NCBI GenBank assembly: GCA_019916065.1
Contig: CM034237.1
Span: 19,799,752-19,863,751 of the forward strand
Reading direction: 5' to 3'
Source: Vitellaria paradoxa
Taxonomy: Eukaryota > Streptophyta > Magnoliopsida > Ericales > Sapotaceae
Length of the DNA: 64,000 bases
A program made the position numbers and the translations under genes. Below the pieces are notes generated by a model, which had not been told where the DNA came from, ran no database searches, and was given only the letters and a program-made list of their open reading frames with translations. Of the stretch, positions 1-10,346 are shown in pieces. Within the stretch, counting starts at the first letter, position 1. Each line of letters opens with the position of its first letter.

Positions 1-591
1 GCTTTTAAGCGAGCCAGTCTCCCGCAATACATAATCCCTATTTTTTCTAGCGAAGCCCGCAAACTAGCCAGTGACATTCCCTAGTGAGCTTATTTTAGCA
101 ACACAGTACCCCTACTTTTCCCAGCAAGCACCTAGTAACCATCCAATGAGTATCCATCGAGTTTCCCTTTACTTTTCTACCTCTTCTACTTTTGCCAATG
201 ACCCCAGCAGCTCCCACGCAATGAGCTTGCCAATGAGATGTTGAACTAGCAGTTTTGTATTAGGGTTAAACCATACATTCCCAACTTTCTATGTGCTCTT
301 GTGAGTCAAAATGAGCCACAACTCTAACACCCATTTAACTCTATAAGTAAAAAAATGACTATGAAAAGAATTTACAAAAAAGATTATAGCAATAATGAAG
401 AATAAGAAAGAATAAGAAAGGGAATGAACTTTACAGAAGTCTAAAGAATGTAAATACTATACATATGGCTCTCATATTATAATTTTGTGCCTATTTACAC
501 ATTCAAATTTTGAATTTGTTCTTTTTTTTTTTAAATTTTCCAATTGAATGTAATTAACAATTAGAAATTCTTCTTCATGGTCTCTATATAG
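1..591. other. Non-coding stretch upstream of the GLR exon (probable intron)
   Basis: No gene is recognised here. The final bases before 592 read as a pyrimidine-containing tract ending in ATAG, which fits a 3' splice site, so at least the 3' part is probably intron of the glutamate receptor-like gene. Bases 1-250 hold short, loosely repeated words such as 'agcgagcc', 'agtgac' and 'ccagcaagc', which look like decayed repeat DNA. No upstream GLR exon could be found in any frame. Confidence 0.5.
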
Positions 592-858
592 GTGTTCCAA
601 AAAGGCTCTCCAATAGCAGCTGATTTCTCGGAAGCCATTCTAAACTTGTCAGAGAATGGAATGCTAAAACAGCTAGAAAAAGACTGGTTTTCTCCCTCTG
701 CAGAGTGCTTAGCTTCCCAAACTAATGTAAAAACTGATAGCTTAAGCTGGGAGAGTTTCTGGGGTCTCTACCTCTTCTCTAGCATCATTTCCACTATTTG
801 TTACATTCTATTTTTCATTCACCAGTGCTCCAATCAATCCCACCATCAAGAGACATAA
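592..858 (+). CDS. Glutamate receptor-like channel, 3'-terminal exon (partial gene)
   Basis: The 88 residues match the C-terminal end of plant GLR proteins, ligand-gated cation channels of the plasma membrane. The exon starts with the end of the second ligand-binding lobe (FQKGSP..DFSEAILNLSENG, then LEKDWFSPSAEC). A serine-rich linker follows, then the last transmembrane segment M4 (SFWGLYLFSSIISTICYILF, residues about 53-72) and a short cytoplasmic tail. The first codon is GTG and is not a start; it follows an AG acceptor at 590-591, so this is a phase-0 exon. All upstream exons (amino-terminal domain, S1, pore) lie outside the window or are lost. The frame stops at 856-858, but the following codons still look like GLR tail. 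It resembles GLR clade 2 most, but I cannot name a gene. Confidence 0.8.
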   Translation: MFQKGSPIAADFSEAILNLSENGMLKQLEKDWFSPSAECLASQTNVKTDSLSWESFWGLYLFSSIISTICYILFFIHQCSNQSHHQET

Positions 859-948
859 GAAAGTGATTCAACTCCAAATGAGGACAACTTATGCAATAAG
901 GTGTTGAAGTTCTTGTCATTCTTGCAAAAGAGGAAGATGAAAGATTAA
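859..948 (+). other. In-frame read-through of the GLR tail to a second stop
   Basis: After the TAA at 856-858 the same frame stays open for 29 codons to TAA at 946-948. The peptide is charged (ESDSTPNEDN, then KVLKFLSFLQKRKMKD) and resembles the cytoplasmic tail of GLR proteins, an acidic linker followed by an amphipathic basic helix. The simplest reading is that the first stop is a nonsense mutation that removed the end of the tail. An alternative is that this is ordinary 3' UTR. Confidence 0.5.
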
Positions 949-965
949 GTTGGAGGAGTTCTAAC

Positions 966-2493
966 TGCCTCCCAAATTTGTAGTAAAACATCCCCCAAGT
1001 ATAAGGATGTGTGGTGTAGCTTTACCTAGTGAGACCAGGATTGTATCCACAGGGAACTATGAATGAATCCTAAGATTTCTAAATTCTTCTAAACTAATGT
1101 TTCTTTTTTGAAAGCAGTAAAAATAAAATTAGGTTTTGAGTTTGAGATGTTTGATTTTCAATTATGAACAATGTAACAATAAGTTAAAATGAGAGTAATT
1201 AAACTAAACTAGAAAAGAAACAACTAAAGTAATTCCAAATTGATTAAAGCAATCAAAGAATGCAAAGTAAATTAAACTAAAGTAAGCAATGAATTAAACT
1301 AGGGTTTTGAACAATATAACTAAAGGTCTTGATTCAACTAACAAATCTGGGTGAATACCTTTTTCTTATGTTTGGATGTGATTATTATCTCGGTTTACAA
1401 CTTAGGTTTAGGACAGAATGATTTCATCGTGAAAGCTTTAATTTTCAAAGCACGGTTTTAAAATTACATTTAGGATAAATAAAAGTCAAAAAATATCATC
1501 TTGAAAACATTCATTGGTCCAAATTTTTTTCTTTGATTTCAAAATATAAAGAAAGTTTTAATCAAGTAACGTCATCAGTGATTTCAATGAAATATGATCA
1601 AGGTTACATGTTTTCGAGTGCTTTGAAAATCAAAAGAGGAAGAAAACCAGAAAACATATCTAAATCTATTTCGTTTATTTTTAAAGTATTGAGAAAGTTA
1701 TAATCTTGTGTAGTTGCTAGTGATTTCAAGGAAGTATGATCAACTATACAAGTTTTTGAAGGTTTTGAAAACATTACAAAGTAGATTTAGAAAACTAGAA
1801 CCCTAACATACAACTTTTACATTGCATGCTTGGATCCGATCACATCTAACACTCGAACAAGGATTCACCCATCATTGATGGGTTGAACCAAGACTGAATC
1901 AATGCTAGCATGTTAAATAAACAAACAATAAAAAGAAAATAAAACAAAAGGAAGAAACAAACTCCATAAGGAAGAATTTATGCACTTATATTAAAAGTTC
2001 TGTTGTGTAAACCAAACTTTGATCCAAATCTTCAATCAAAAGTGATGAAAAAACTCTCAAAAAACACTTAGAAAAATAACCTTAAGATGTGTAGACAGTT
2101 ATATCCCCAGTTTGGTACAAGATGTGTATTTATAATCTACTGAAAAAACCTAAAATTGGAGTGTCTCGACGCGGCGTCCTGACGCCATTGGGACGTTAGA
2201 GGGCAATGTCACAGTTTTTTTTTTCCTTCAGTCTAGAATTAAGTTTACTGCTGAGTGCCATCCCAACATCAAAGGCTTTCTTCTTCTTCTGCTCCCTTTT
2301 CATCCTCTTTCAACTCCTCCAAGTCCTTGATTATGACTTCAGGTCTTTTCCTAACTTTTATACACATTTGTTGCATTAAAGAAAATTTCATGTAAGAAGT
2401 ATGAGATGTTATTAAATTTAATGAATTAACACCTAAATCTATTTAATTACAATAAGAAATCAAGCTAATGATTACCCTTTTCAAGCATAATCA
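966..2493 (-). repeat. 3' LTR of E_A
   Basis: Read on the minus strand it starts TGATTATGCTT at 2493 and ends near 966 in GGGAGGCA. A PPT adjoins its start. A TATA-like TATAAATAC lies near 2124-2139 (minus). Just upstream of that is a GC-rich stretch (about 2160-2215) with repeated 'gacgc' and 'ctgacgcc' words. The R/U5 half (about 1040-1900) is clearly homologous to the LTRs at 10347, 16362 and 44552, while the U3 is different. The left edge is placed by alignment to those LTRs and may be off by a few bases. Confidence 0.75.
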
Positions 2494-2504
2494 CACCCCC
2501 AACA
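2494..2504 (-). other. Polypurine tract of E_A
   Basis: Minus strand TGTTGGGGGTG ends directly against the TGATTA start of the 3' LTR. This is the expected plus-strand primer of a Ty3/gypsy element. The next internal bases contain 'ttgctagggactagcaat' (minus), which also precedes the PPT of E_D at 31057-31076. Confidence 0.8.
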
Positions 2505-4369
2505 TGCCTATTGCTAGTCCCTAGCAATGAAAGTAAAAACTTAAAACTAAAATCCTATATTCTCTTTTTGTTAGAAACACGGCTGCACTTAGCTACGTGC
2601 AGCAAGCCTTTTAAATCCCTAGGTTCCCCCTAGTGGATGAGTGAAGTCTCGAGAGGTTTTGTAGTGAATATACCCACATAATTCTTAAATTAGTTTCTAA
2701 GTTAGTTATTAACCGATCAAAATTTCCTAGTTCAATCCCAATAACAAATAGGTTATACAATTTAGAAATCAAATAAGTTCTTTTTCACACTGGTCTACTT
2801 AATCATTTTCAATTGCCTTATTTCAAATGTATTATCAACTATTACTCATGCAAACAAGTCATTGCATATGGTCCAAAACCGCAGCTTCGATTCCAAATCT
2901 CACTTAGGTTGTTCACTCAATCAACAATGTCACACAAGAATAGGTTTCCCTCATCGTTCTTGCAAAGAGGCAAAGCAAATGTGCACAGAACCTATTTCAA
3001 GATGTGAATGAAAGAATTTAATAAAATTGAGTGCAACTTCATAGGAGAATGTATTCATGTTTTTCATCAAATAAATTTTACTCAACGTGCACACAAAATC
3101 TCATCCATGCCCTTACAAATGCCCTTCGCTAAAGTCCACTAGGCCTTTTTAATGGTTGTAGCTTGGCTATGGGGTGTTGGGTAAACAAATAAAGGATAGG
3201 AAATTCAAAGTGCATATCTAAAGATAATTGTGCAATGGAACACCCCCCGACTTTTCTCCTTTCAACTCCTTGAATACCAACATTGAAGTTACTTACTTAT
3301 TTATTTATGGTACAAATAATGAACTTATGAAATGCTATGTCCTATTTTTTTCTCTTTTTTATTTCACACACATTTTCCAACCACAAGCTCCTCCCTTATA
3401 CGCCTTGTTACAATTTGTTACACAACTATCCCATGACATGAAGTGTTGGCTCACCTATATATCTAAAGCTAACAAAGGTTATAAATGTGGCTAAAACAAG
3501 AAATTTCATAAAAATTTTTTTTAACGGCTTCAAAGTGGCTCCAAAGGTAATGTAATCAAAGGAAAGGTCATAGGCTTCCAAATATAAGAAAAATGGCCTA
3601 GTATCACTCTAAAGAATACGAACATCTTTCAAGGACATTAAATTGACTGCATCTATTAAATAAAACACTTTGTGTATGTAATACTAAAGCAATTTGATGT
3701 TCATGAAGCTGGAAAAAAATGAGATAGAAAGAAAAATAGAGATTTTGTATAATCCCTCATATCAAAAAGGTTAAGGCTCTAAAGCTCACTACATAGAGGA
3801 TTTATGAATCTCCACCTATGTTTTGGCATATTTAAATAACTTATGCTTATGAGTTTTATTTTAACACATATTCATTTTAGCAATGTCAAATGTTAAGTTC
3901 ATAATGTGCTTCAAAAGTTTTATTTTCATTCTAAATTTTATCGCTTGTCTGGGATTGAAACTGAATCATTCATCTTTGTATCGATTAATATAAACTAGTA
4001 CTAATTTAACAATATGCTCATACCCTCACTTTTATCTTCCATCAAGTCTCTAAGTTTGAAAATTTGCCTTTTTGAAAATGTTTTCCATTTTCATTCAAAA
4101 TTTTCATGCTGCCATGTGCTCACCTCCCAACTTAAGATGCACATTGTCCTCAATGTGACTAAGAATGACTTTGTGGTTTGTAGTGTGCATGGGAGCATGA
4201 TAAAGGCAAAAATGCTACTTCACAAAGCATAAATGCAAATTAAGCATAAATTTACTCTCCGCCCCCCCCCAACTTAATGTAAAACTTACCACAAGAAAAA
4301 ATTTTAACCACTATAGAAGCAATATATAAAGAGGGCGAGGTAATGGTCAAATAATATTTTGTGAGTCTA
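2505..4369 (-). other. Non-coding 3' internal region of E_A
   Basis: No convincing ORF is present; the short open frames on the plus strand here have no domain content. The region corresponds in position and partly in sequence to 28741-31078 of E_D. It includes the paragraph around 2560-2660 with 'cctagtggatgag', seen reversed at 30865-30890. It also contains a conserved TTGAGGACAATGT-like word followed by a purine run (minus, 4123-4155) and a run of nine or more G (minus, near 4260). Confidence 0.65.
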
Positions 4370-4840
4370 ACAAGCCATATTAAAGTAGAAGTCAATACAT
4401 AATGTAAGTGAAGTATGAAAGGTGATGATCTCTTCATCATCAGATTCTAAGTCGGGAATGTCCTCCCAATTTGTCATGTCAAGTTCATCAATATGTTTTT
4501 CGTCACTAGACTCAGAATCACTATTGTTATGAATGAAGAATTCATGTGGCATGTAAAAAAACATGCACCTATGATGACGGGGTCGAGGCATGGGTGGCCC
4601 AGTTAGAAAAAGGATCATCAGCCCATGCCTCCAAGTCCATGGCTGCTAAAAATTCATCTCTGTCTTCTATGGGATCATACAACAAAGCAATATTGACAAC
4701 CATTCCACCCCACTCATCATATATGTTGGGATTGTCCATTTCAGTAAATGTAAAATCATCTAGATTGTCAAAAGCATTCATGACACATGACCTAATCTTG
4801 CAAAAAGTAAATGGCAATGGATTCACAATAAGATAGAATA
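4370..4840 (-). pseudogene. Small acidic ORF downstream of the env-like gene in E_A
   Basis: Two overlapping minus-strand frames together give about 150 strongly acidic residues. The first, from about 4794 down to 4569, includes NAFDNLDDFTFTEMDNPNIY and LAAMDLEAWADDPFSNW. The second, from about 4560 to 4400, includes SDSESSDEKHIDELDM and PDLESDDEE. One frameshift would join them. I do not recognise a family. It lies between the env-like ORF and the 3' LTR, a position where I see nothing similar in the other copies. It could be the remnant of an accessory ORF or captured host sequence. Confidence 0.4.
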
Positions 4841-5040
4841 AAAGAAAAAGAACTATATTACAAAAGAAAGTTAGAATTAAAAGATAAAAGAACAAAATCA
4901 TTAAGTTACAATACCCAAAATAAGAAGATAGCCACATCAAAAGAGAGTAAAACGAAGAAGTTGAGTTACATTCCCATCATCAAAAGAAAAAAAACAAATA
5001 TGAATACAACTAAGAGTAACACATAAAATCTCTTGGCTAT

Positions 5041-6083
5041 GAAGATGGTGAGGATGGAGCGCCACTACCAAAATGATATTCATAAAAATGGCTCAGCATT
5101 AAGGAATTCTCTACTATGGTGACTTCCAAATTGGACACCCTCTCGTTCAATTGGGCAATTGCCTTGCCTTAACTGATCAACATGTTCATGAGCTTGGCAG
5201 TTTGTCACCTGTTCATCGTCATCTTCTTCATGGATAGTTTGAAAACTACTACCCGCTTCATTCAACTAACCTGCACTTTTTTGTTTCCTAATGGGTCCTT
5301 GTGGTTGCGCTTTAGTGAATGAAAGGTAGTTTAAGGGACTAGGAGATGCAGCTCGATACAAAGTGTCATCAATGGTAGCTCCTTATTTTTCCAAAATTAA
5401 TGTCAACATTCCTCCAAAAGGTAGACCACCTTGCCTTCTAGGGTGGTAAGGTAAGTCGATTGAAGCCCCGATACCTATGGCATAAAGCAAGATAGCTCAT
5501 TTTTCGCTATATTCAAAGGTACGATTTAATGGAAAAATGTTGTGACAACTAAAGGTATGCAAAGGCCAATATTTGTCATTAATGTTGAATATTTTCATTT
5601 GGCCTGTAATTGGCCATTCCATCCCTTCTTGCAATATTTCAACACTTACTCACTCCATCCCTGGGTTAGCGACTGGTAAATAAGGATACGTGGGATACAT
5701 TGGTCGTGGTAACCCAAATAGTTCCGTAAATGAGTTGGGTGTAACTACAACCTTCGCACCCCTAACATAACTTACAATTTCTATTCCCCTCTCTTCACCT
5801 TCTTCCTGTGGAATGATGTTGTAACAAAATTCTCATAACACCTCGAGAACACATTGGGGTTGGAAGGTAGCAAAAGCTAGCCACTCTTGTTCACTAAAAT
5901 TCTGAAACCAAGTGAAATTGTCACCTCGAAAGTATTCTAATTCCCATTTTCTCTCCACAATCACTGGTTTATTTACCCAAAATCGACCATAGTCAATTTC
6001 TACCTCCCTTTTCCAAAATCTAAGTTGGTCATATATACGGGGAGGCTTGATTTCTGTGAGCAGGCAATTTTCGTGGACCCAAG
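5041..6083 (-). pseudogene. env-like ORF of E_A (plant transposon protein domain)
   Basis: The minus-strand reading gives a decayed protein of about 340 residues with several in-frame stops. It has the same pattern as the env-like ORFs of E_B, E_C and E_D: RGAKVVVTPNSFTELFGLPR, then a stretch with WPLHTFSCHNIFPLNRTFEY, then ILLYAIGIGASIDLP, then a C-terminal acidic coiled-coil part (EEDDDEQVTNC, then QLRQGNCPIE). This matches a domain found downstream of integrase in plant gypsy elements and called 'putative plant transposon protein' (I believe Pfam PF20167). No signal peptide or membrane span is visible, so 'env-like' describes position only. It sits downstream of a leader with a splice donor. 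Confidence 0.7.
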
Positions 6084-6900
6084 ACTAAGTTGTAAAATAA
6101 CAAAATAGCATAGAAAAAGGCCTAATCAATATATCTGCAATTTCAAAGTTCATTAGTAAAATGAATGCAAACTGCAGGAAAGATTTTTTTAAAAATCTAT
6201 TATAGCAGTTATATTTGCCACTTATAGAACTGAATCATCTCTAGTCCACCCATAAATGGTGGCCTAAATTACATTGACAAGAGATAGATAACCTAATCAA
6301 ATGATACCATTCTTTATCAAGAAATTCATAAAGATTCAAGAAAGTAATCATGTATTTGATGAATCCGCTCATATGAAGATTGAAAGAGTTATTGAAAATG
6401 GGTTTTCAAAATTTTTTTAAAGGTTTTCCATGAAAGTTTAACAAGAAAAGAGAGAAAACTCACCAAGAGTGGAAATCTATCAAAGACCCGTAAGGAGAAT
6501 GGAGACATGAAGAAGAGCTCAAAGAACTTTTGCAATGGCTATTGGCTTCTTAAAGCTTCTTGGTTAAGAAGTCCCCAAACCTCAAGAATGGAATGATGAG
6601 ACTCGATTCGCTGGGTTTTTGGCCAAAACATCTTTAAAAAAGAGGCAGTTCTAGATAGAGGGACATTTGGATTAGAGAAAGAGAAGATGGTTGTAAAATA
6701 GAAAGAGAGAAAAAGTCGATTGGGGTTTAAAACCCATATGCAGGTGCACCACATCCTGACATCGTTGAGACACCATAGGCTAGCTTGATTGCTTGAAGTG
6801 CATTACCTCTTGTCATCCTGACTCCGTCAAGACGCCAGTGGGCAGTGTAGTGGACTTTGACCCCTCTCCTTCTTTGCTTGGCTAAAACATTTTAGGTATT
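6084..6900 (-). promoter_or_regulatory. Candidate internal promoter and intron-bearing leader of the env-like ORF in E_A
   Basis: On the minus strand a GC-rich paragraph at 6745-6860 carries words such as 'cctgac', 'gacgcc' and 'tgggcag' that resemble the U3 cassette of this element's own 3' LTR (2160-2215). A TTTTAAA TATA-like box follows at 6723-6733. About 260 bases further on is a consensus 5' splice site, CTTG/GTGAGT (GTGAGT at 6458-6463). An acceptor-like ACAACTTAG lies near 6087, just before the env-like ORF. The function is inferred. Confidence 0.45.
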
Positions 6901-7052
6901 GAGGTTTTAAATGGAATCTGGCTAAATTACTTCTACAACAACAATTCTTTTGGTTCCTTGGTGAGCTTAATAAAATGGTTGGGGATCTTGAAGATCCCAA
7001 GTTTCAACTGCAACCACGTAATTCTCTGGGTAGGGTTTTAATCGATGCCCGT

Positions 7053-8150
7053 TCACCTTAAAGCAATTCTGTTTTTAGGATTCTCAATTTCTATAAGGTT
7101 GTGTTTGAAAACATATCGCATGATGAAAGGTCCAATCCATTTTGGTTGAAGTTTTCCAGGAAAAAGATGCAGCCTAAATCGATATAATAGTACCTTTTGT
7201 CTTTCATGAAATAAGCGTCTAGCAATATGTCTATTATGCAATTTTTTCACTTCTTCCTTAGAAATTTGCATGTTTTCATATGCGTCATTTCGAATTTCAT
7301 CCATTTCTTTGAGTTGTAGTTTGCGGTGAAGTCCTGCCTCGCCAATGCTAGCATTAAACTGCTTGATAGCCCAATAAGCTTTATGTTCTAGTTCGACAAG
7401 CAAATGACATGGTTCCTCGTAAACTAGCCTATAAGGAGACATCCCTAATGTTGTCTTATACGCTGTTTGATAAGCCCAAAGGGAGTCTACCAATTGTAAC
7501 GACTAGTCCTTGTAGGTTGGATTAACCGTCTTTTCAAGGATCTGCTTTATTTCCCAATTTGCGAGCTCTACTTGTCCATTAGTCTGAGGATGATACGAAG
7601 TGCCTACTTTGTGGACAACACTATATTTGCAGAGAAGCAAACCCACTGGTCAATTGCAGAAATGTTTTCCACCATCGCTGATGATGGCTCTAGGCATTCC
7701 AAAATAGGAAAAAATATTCTCATGAAGAAATTTTAGAACGACTTTATGGTCATTTGTTCATGTGGCAACTGCTTCCACCCATTTGGACACGTAATCCTGA
7801 CGAGAATATATTCATATACAAATGATAATGGGAAAGTTCCCATAAATTTTATACCCCAGCAATTAAAAACTTCCAGAACAACAATTGGTGACAATGACAT
7901 CATATTTTGACGAGTAAGACTCCCTAATCTTTGGCATCTATTGCATGCTATGCAAAAGTTATGAACATCTTTGAACAGCGTAAGCCAATAAAATCCACCT
8001 TAGGGTATTCTTGAAGTAGTTTTACTGGTGGAAAAATGACCTCCGCGTGTATGTGAATGAAAGAATTTAATGATTTCTTATACTTCCCCTTCAAGTATAC
8101 AACGTAGAATGACTTGATCAAGACAATATTTGAACAGATATGGATCATCC
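7053..8150 (-). pseudogene. Integrase region of E_A
   Basis: The minus-strand translation shows the zinc-binding region (HSHTRGGHF near 8030 and CNRCQRLGS near 7930). A decayed catalytic core follows, then the intact C-terminal part [39 protein letters not shown], and a DNA-binding domain with [14 protein letters not shown] and IEIENP. Integrase would join the cDNA to host DNA. Several stops (for example near 7496 and in the core) make it non-functional. About 950 bases separate its end from the env-like ORF. Confidence 0.8.
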
Positions 8151-8389
8151 TAAAAGAAGACTGACATTTTTCTTATCTTTTGCACTCCAATCAATTGGAA
8201 TGTGACCGGTCACCAAATAATTAGCACTATCAGCATACCACAGGGATGTGGTAGCTGTAATTGCATTAATGTTGAAAAGTTGCTCATCTGAGAAACTGTC
8301 ATTTATTTGAGTGTCATCTTTAAAATAAGTTTCTGCAGGTAACTAAGATAAGTTATTCGCGACAACATTCTCAATCCTTTGTTTTATCT

Positions 8390-9500
8390 TTTATTATAAG
8401 ATCAAATTCTTGCAATAAAAGTATCAACCAAATTAATCAGGGTTTAGCCTCTGGTTTAGTTAAAAGATACTTTAATGCAGAATGATCTGTAAAGATAATT
8501 ACTGTTGACCCAATAATATAAGATCTAAATTTTTCCAGTGCAAAAACAATAACTAGGAGTTCTTTTTTAGTTGTTGAGTAATTTCTTTGCACACTGTTAA
8601 GAACTTTACTCTTGTAATAAATTACATGGGCCTAATTTTCCTTTCTTTGGCCTAACACATCACCTATTGCATGGTCACTTGCATCACACACAAGCTCAAA
8701 TGGCAATGACCAATCGAGAGTTTGAAGAATGCGTGTTGAGATTAAAGAATCCTTTAATTTTTCATATGCCTCTTGACATTAAGATGTCCATTCAAAAGGA
8801 ACATCTTGTGTCAGTAGATTGCACAGTGGCTTTAAAATGCTAAAGGACTAAATGAAATGCCTGTAAAACCCGATATGCCCCAAAAATGATCAAATATCCT
8901 TTATATTCCTAGGGATAGGAAGTCTTTCAATTAACTCTACTTTGCCTAATTGAGATACAATATGCCCAAGAACTATACCTTATGTCACCATAAAATGACA
9001 CTTTTCCTAGTTAAGGACTAGGTTCTTTTCTTCACACCGTGTAAGGACAAGATCACGGTTATTTAGATGCTGCTCGTAAGAGTCTCCATAGATAGAGAAG
9101 TCGTCCATGAAAACTTCCACAATGCCTCTTACCATTTCATTAAATATGCTCATCATATAGCGTTGGAAAGTGGTAAGTGCATTACATAAACCAAAGGGCA
9201 TTCTTTTGTATGTAAAAGTGCCAAATGGACAAGTAAAAGTAGTTTTTGCTTGGTCCTCTAAGGCAGCCTCAATTTGATTATAGCCTGAGTAGCCGTCTAA
9301 AAAACAATAATAAGCATGCCCTGCTACTCTTTCTAAAACTTGATCAAGAAATGGAAGTGGAAAATGATCCTTTTTTGTCACGGCATTTAGTTTGCTCATA
9401 GAGTGACTCAACTTATACATTATTAGATTCACTAGACCAATAATCTCGGGGCTCCTCAGACTAGCACTCGGTGAGTAGAGTGGAGTTGGAACATGCAATA
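8390..9500 (-). pseudogene. Reverse transcriptase and RNase H of E_A
   Basis: An open RT stretch (9007-9498) carries FPLPFLDQVLERVAGHAYYC, CFLDGYSGYNQIEAA, FGTFTYKRMPFGLCNA and the catalytic VEVFMDDFSIYG, in which the F-M-D-D box is intact. RNase H follows with CDASDHAIGDVLGQR, YNSTTKKELL-like residues and FTDHSALKYLL (about 8390-8640), with stops. The RT begins almost directly after the gag tail. I find no protease between them, so a deletion of the gag-protease linker is likely. Confidence 0.8.
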
Positions 9501-9634
9501 TTTAAGTAATCAGGCTCCACACCTACTTTACTTTCTAAGGATGGATCATGAGGATCAAGTGAAGTAAGAGAATACGGCAAAGGGTCCGTATGGCTTTCAA
9601 GTGAATGAGGTTCAAAACTAGGTTCAAATTCTTC

Positions 9635-10249
9635 CTATGGCTTGGCATGTTCATAGAAAAATTCAAAAAATGACCATGCCTCTTCTAGCGTAAGGTCAAG
9701 AAATTCTCTACCCAAGCTTTTATCAAACACTCGGTGCAACTCACAAGGTAGAGCATCATAGAATATACCCAGAATGCACCCTAATTCTAGTCCATGATTT
9801 GGGAAATTTTCTAAAAGGTTTTTAAATCTCTCCCAGCATTTATAAAATACTTCATCCTTCTTGAAACAAAAATTTCTAATTTGAAAGCAGAAAGTGAAGT
9901 TTTGAAATTTGGGGAGAAAGGTTGTAATAAAATCATTTTGTAACTCTTCCCAAATATTAATGGACCAAGTAGCAACACGACACCAATCATCGGCTACTCC
10001 GCATATTGATAACGGGAAAAAATTATACTTAAATGTATCATCTATGTAACCATCTGTGCAATAGAAACAAACTAACTCAAAATGCTCTAAATGATCTCTG
10101 GGGTCCTCACATTCAAGTCCATAAAATTTAGGTAGCATAGAAAAAGTTTGTAGACAAAAATCAATTCCATAAATTCTGCCTAAATAACAAATGAGTGGGT
10201 GGGTGGTATCTAGTGAACTAGAATTATAAGAAAAATAATCCATGTTCAT
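9635..10249 (-). pseudogene. gag N-terminal half of E_A
   Basis: An open frame of 204 residues matches the retrotransposon gag domain of Athila-type elements. It shows LPKFYGLECEDPRDHLEHFE, FPLSICGVADDWCRVA-like core residues, TTFLPKF and CWERFKNLLENFPNHGLEL. Gag would form the cytoplasmic particle that packages the RNA. The start at 10249 (MNMDYFSYN) lies about 70 bases after the PBS, beyond a long poly-A run (minus). No CCHC zinc knuckle is present; the acidic tail past 9635 soon runs into the RT, consistent with an internal deletion. Confidence 0.8.
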
Positions 10250-10320
10250 AATTTTTTTTTTTTTTTTTTGAGGAAATAGTAGAAGAATAACCTAGAGTTA
10301 TCCTAATGAATCAAAACTAA

Positions 10321-10340
10321 GTTCCCTGGCAATAGCGCCA
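10321..10340 (-). other. Primer-binding site of E_A (tRNA-Asp type)
   Basis: The minus strand reads TGGCGCTATTGCCAGGGAAC six bases after the LTR end. This is a mutated version of the TGGCGCCGTTGCC... site typical of Athila/Tat elements. It fixes the LTR at 10347-12296 as the 5' LTR of a minus-strand element. Confidence 0.8.
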
Positions 10341-10346
10341 AACACT

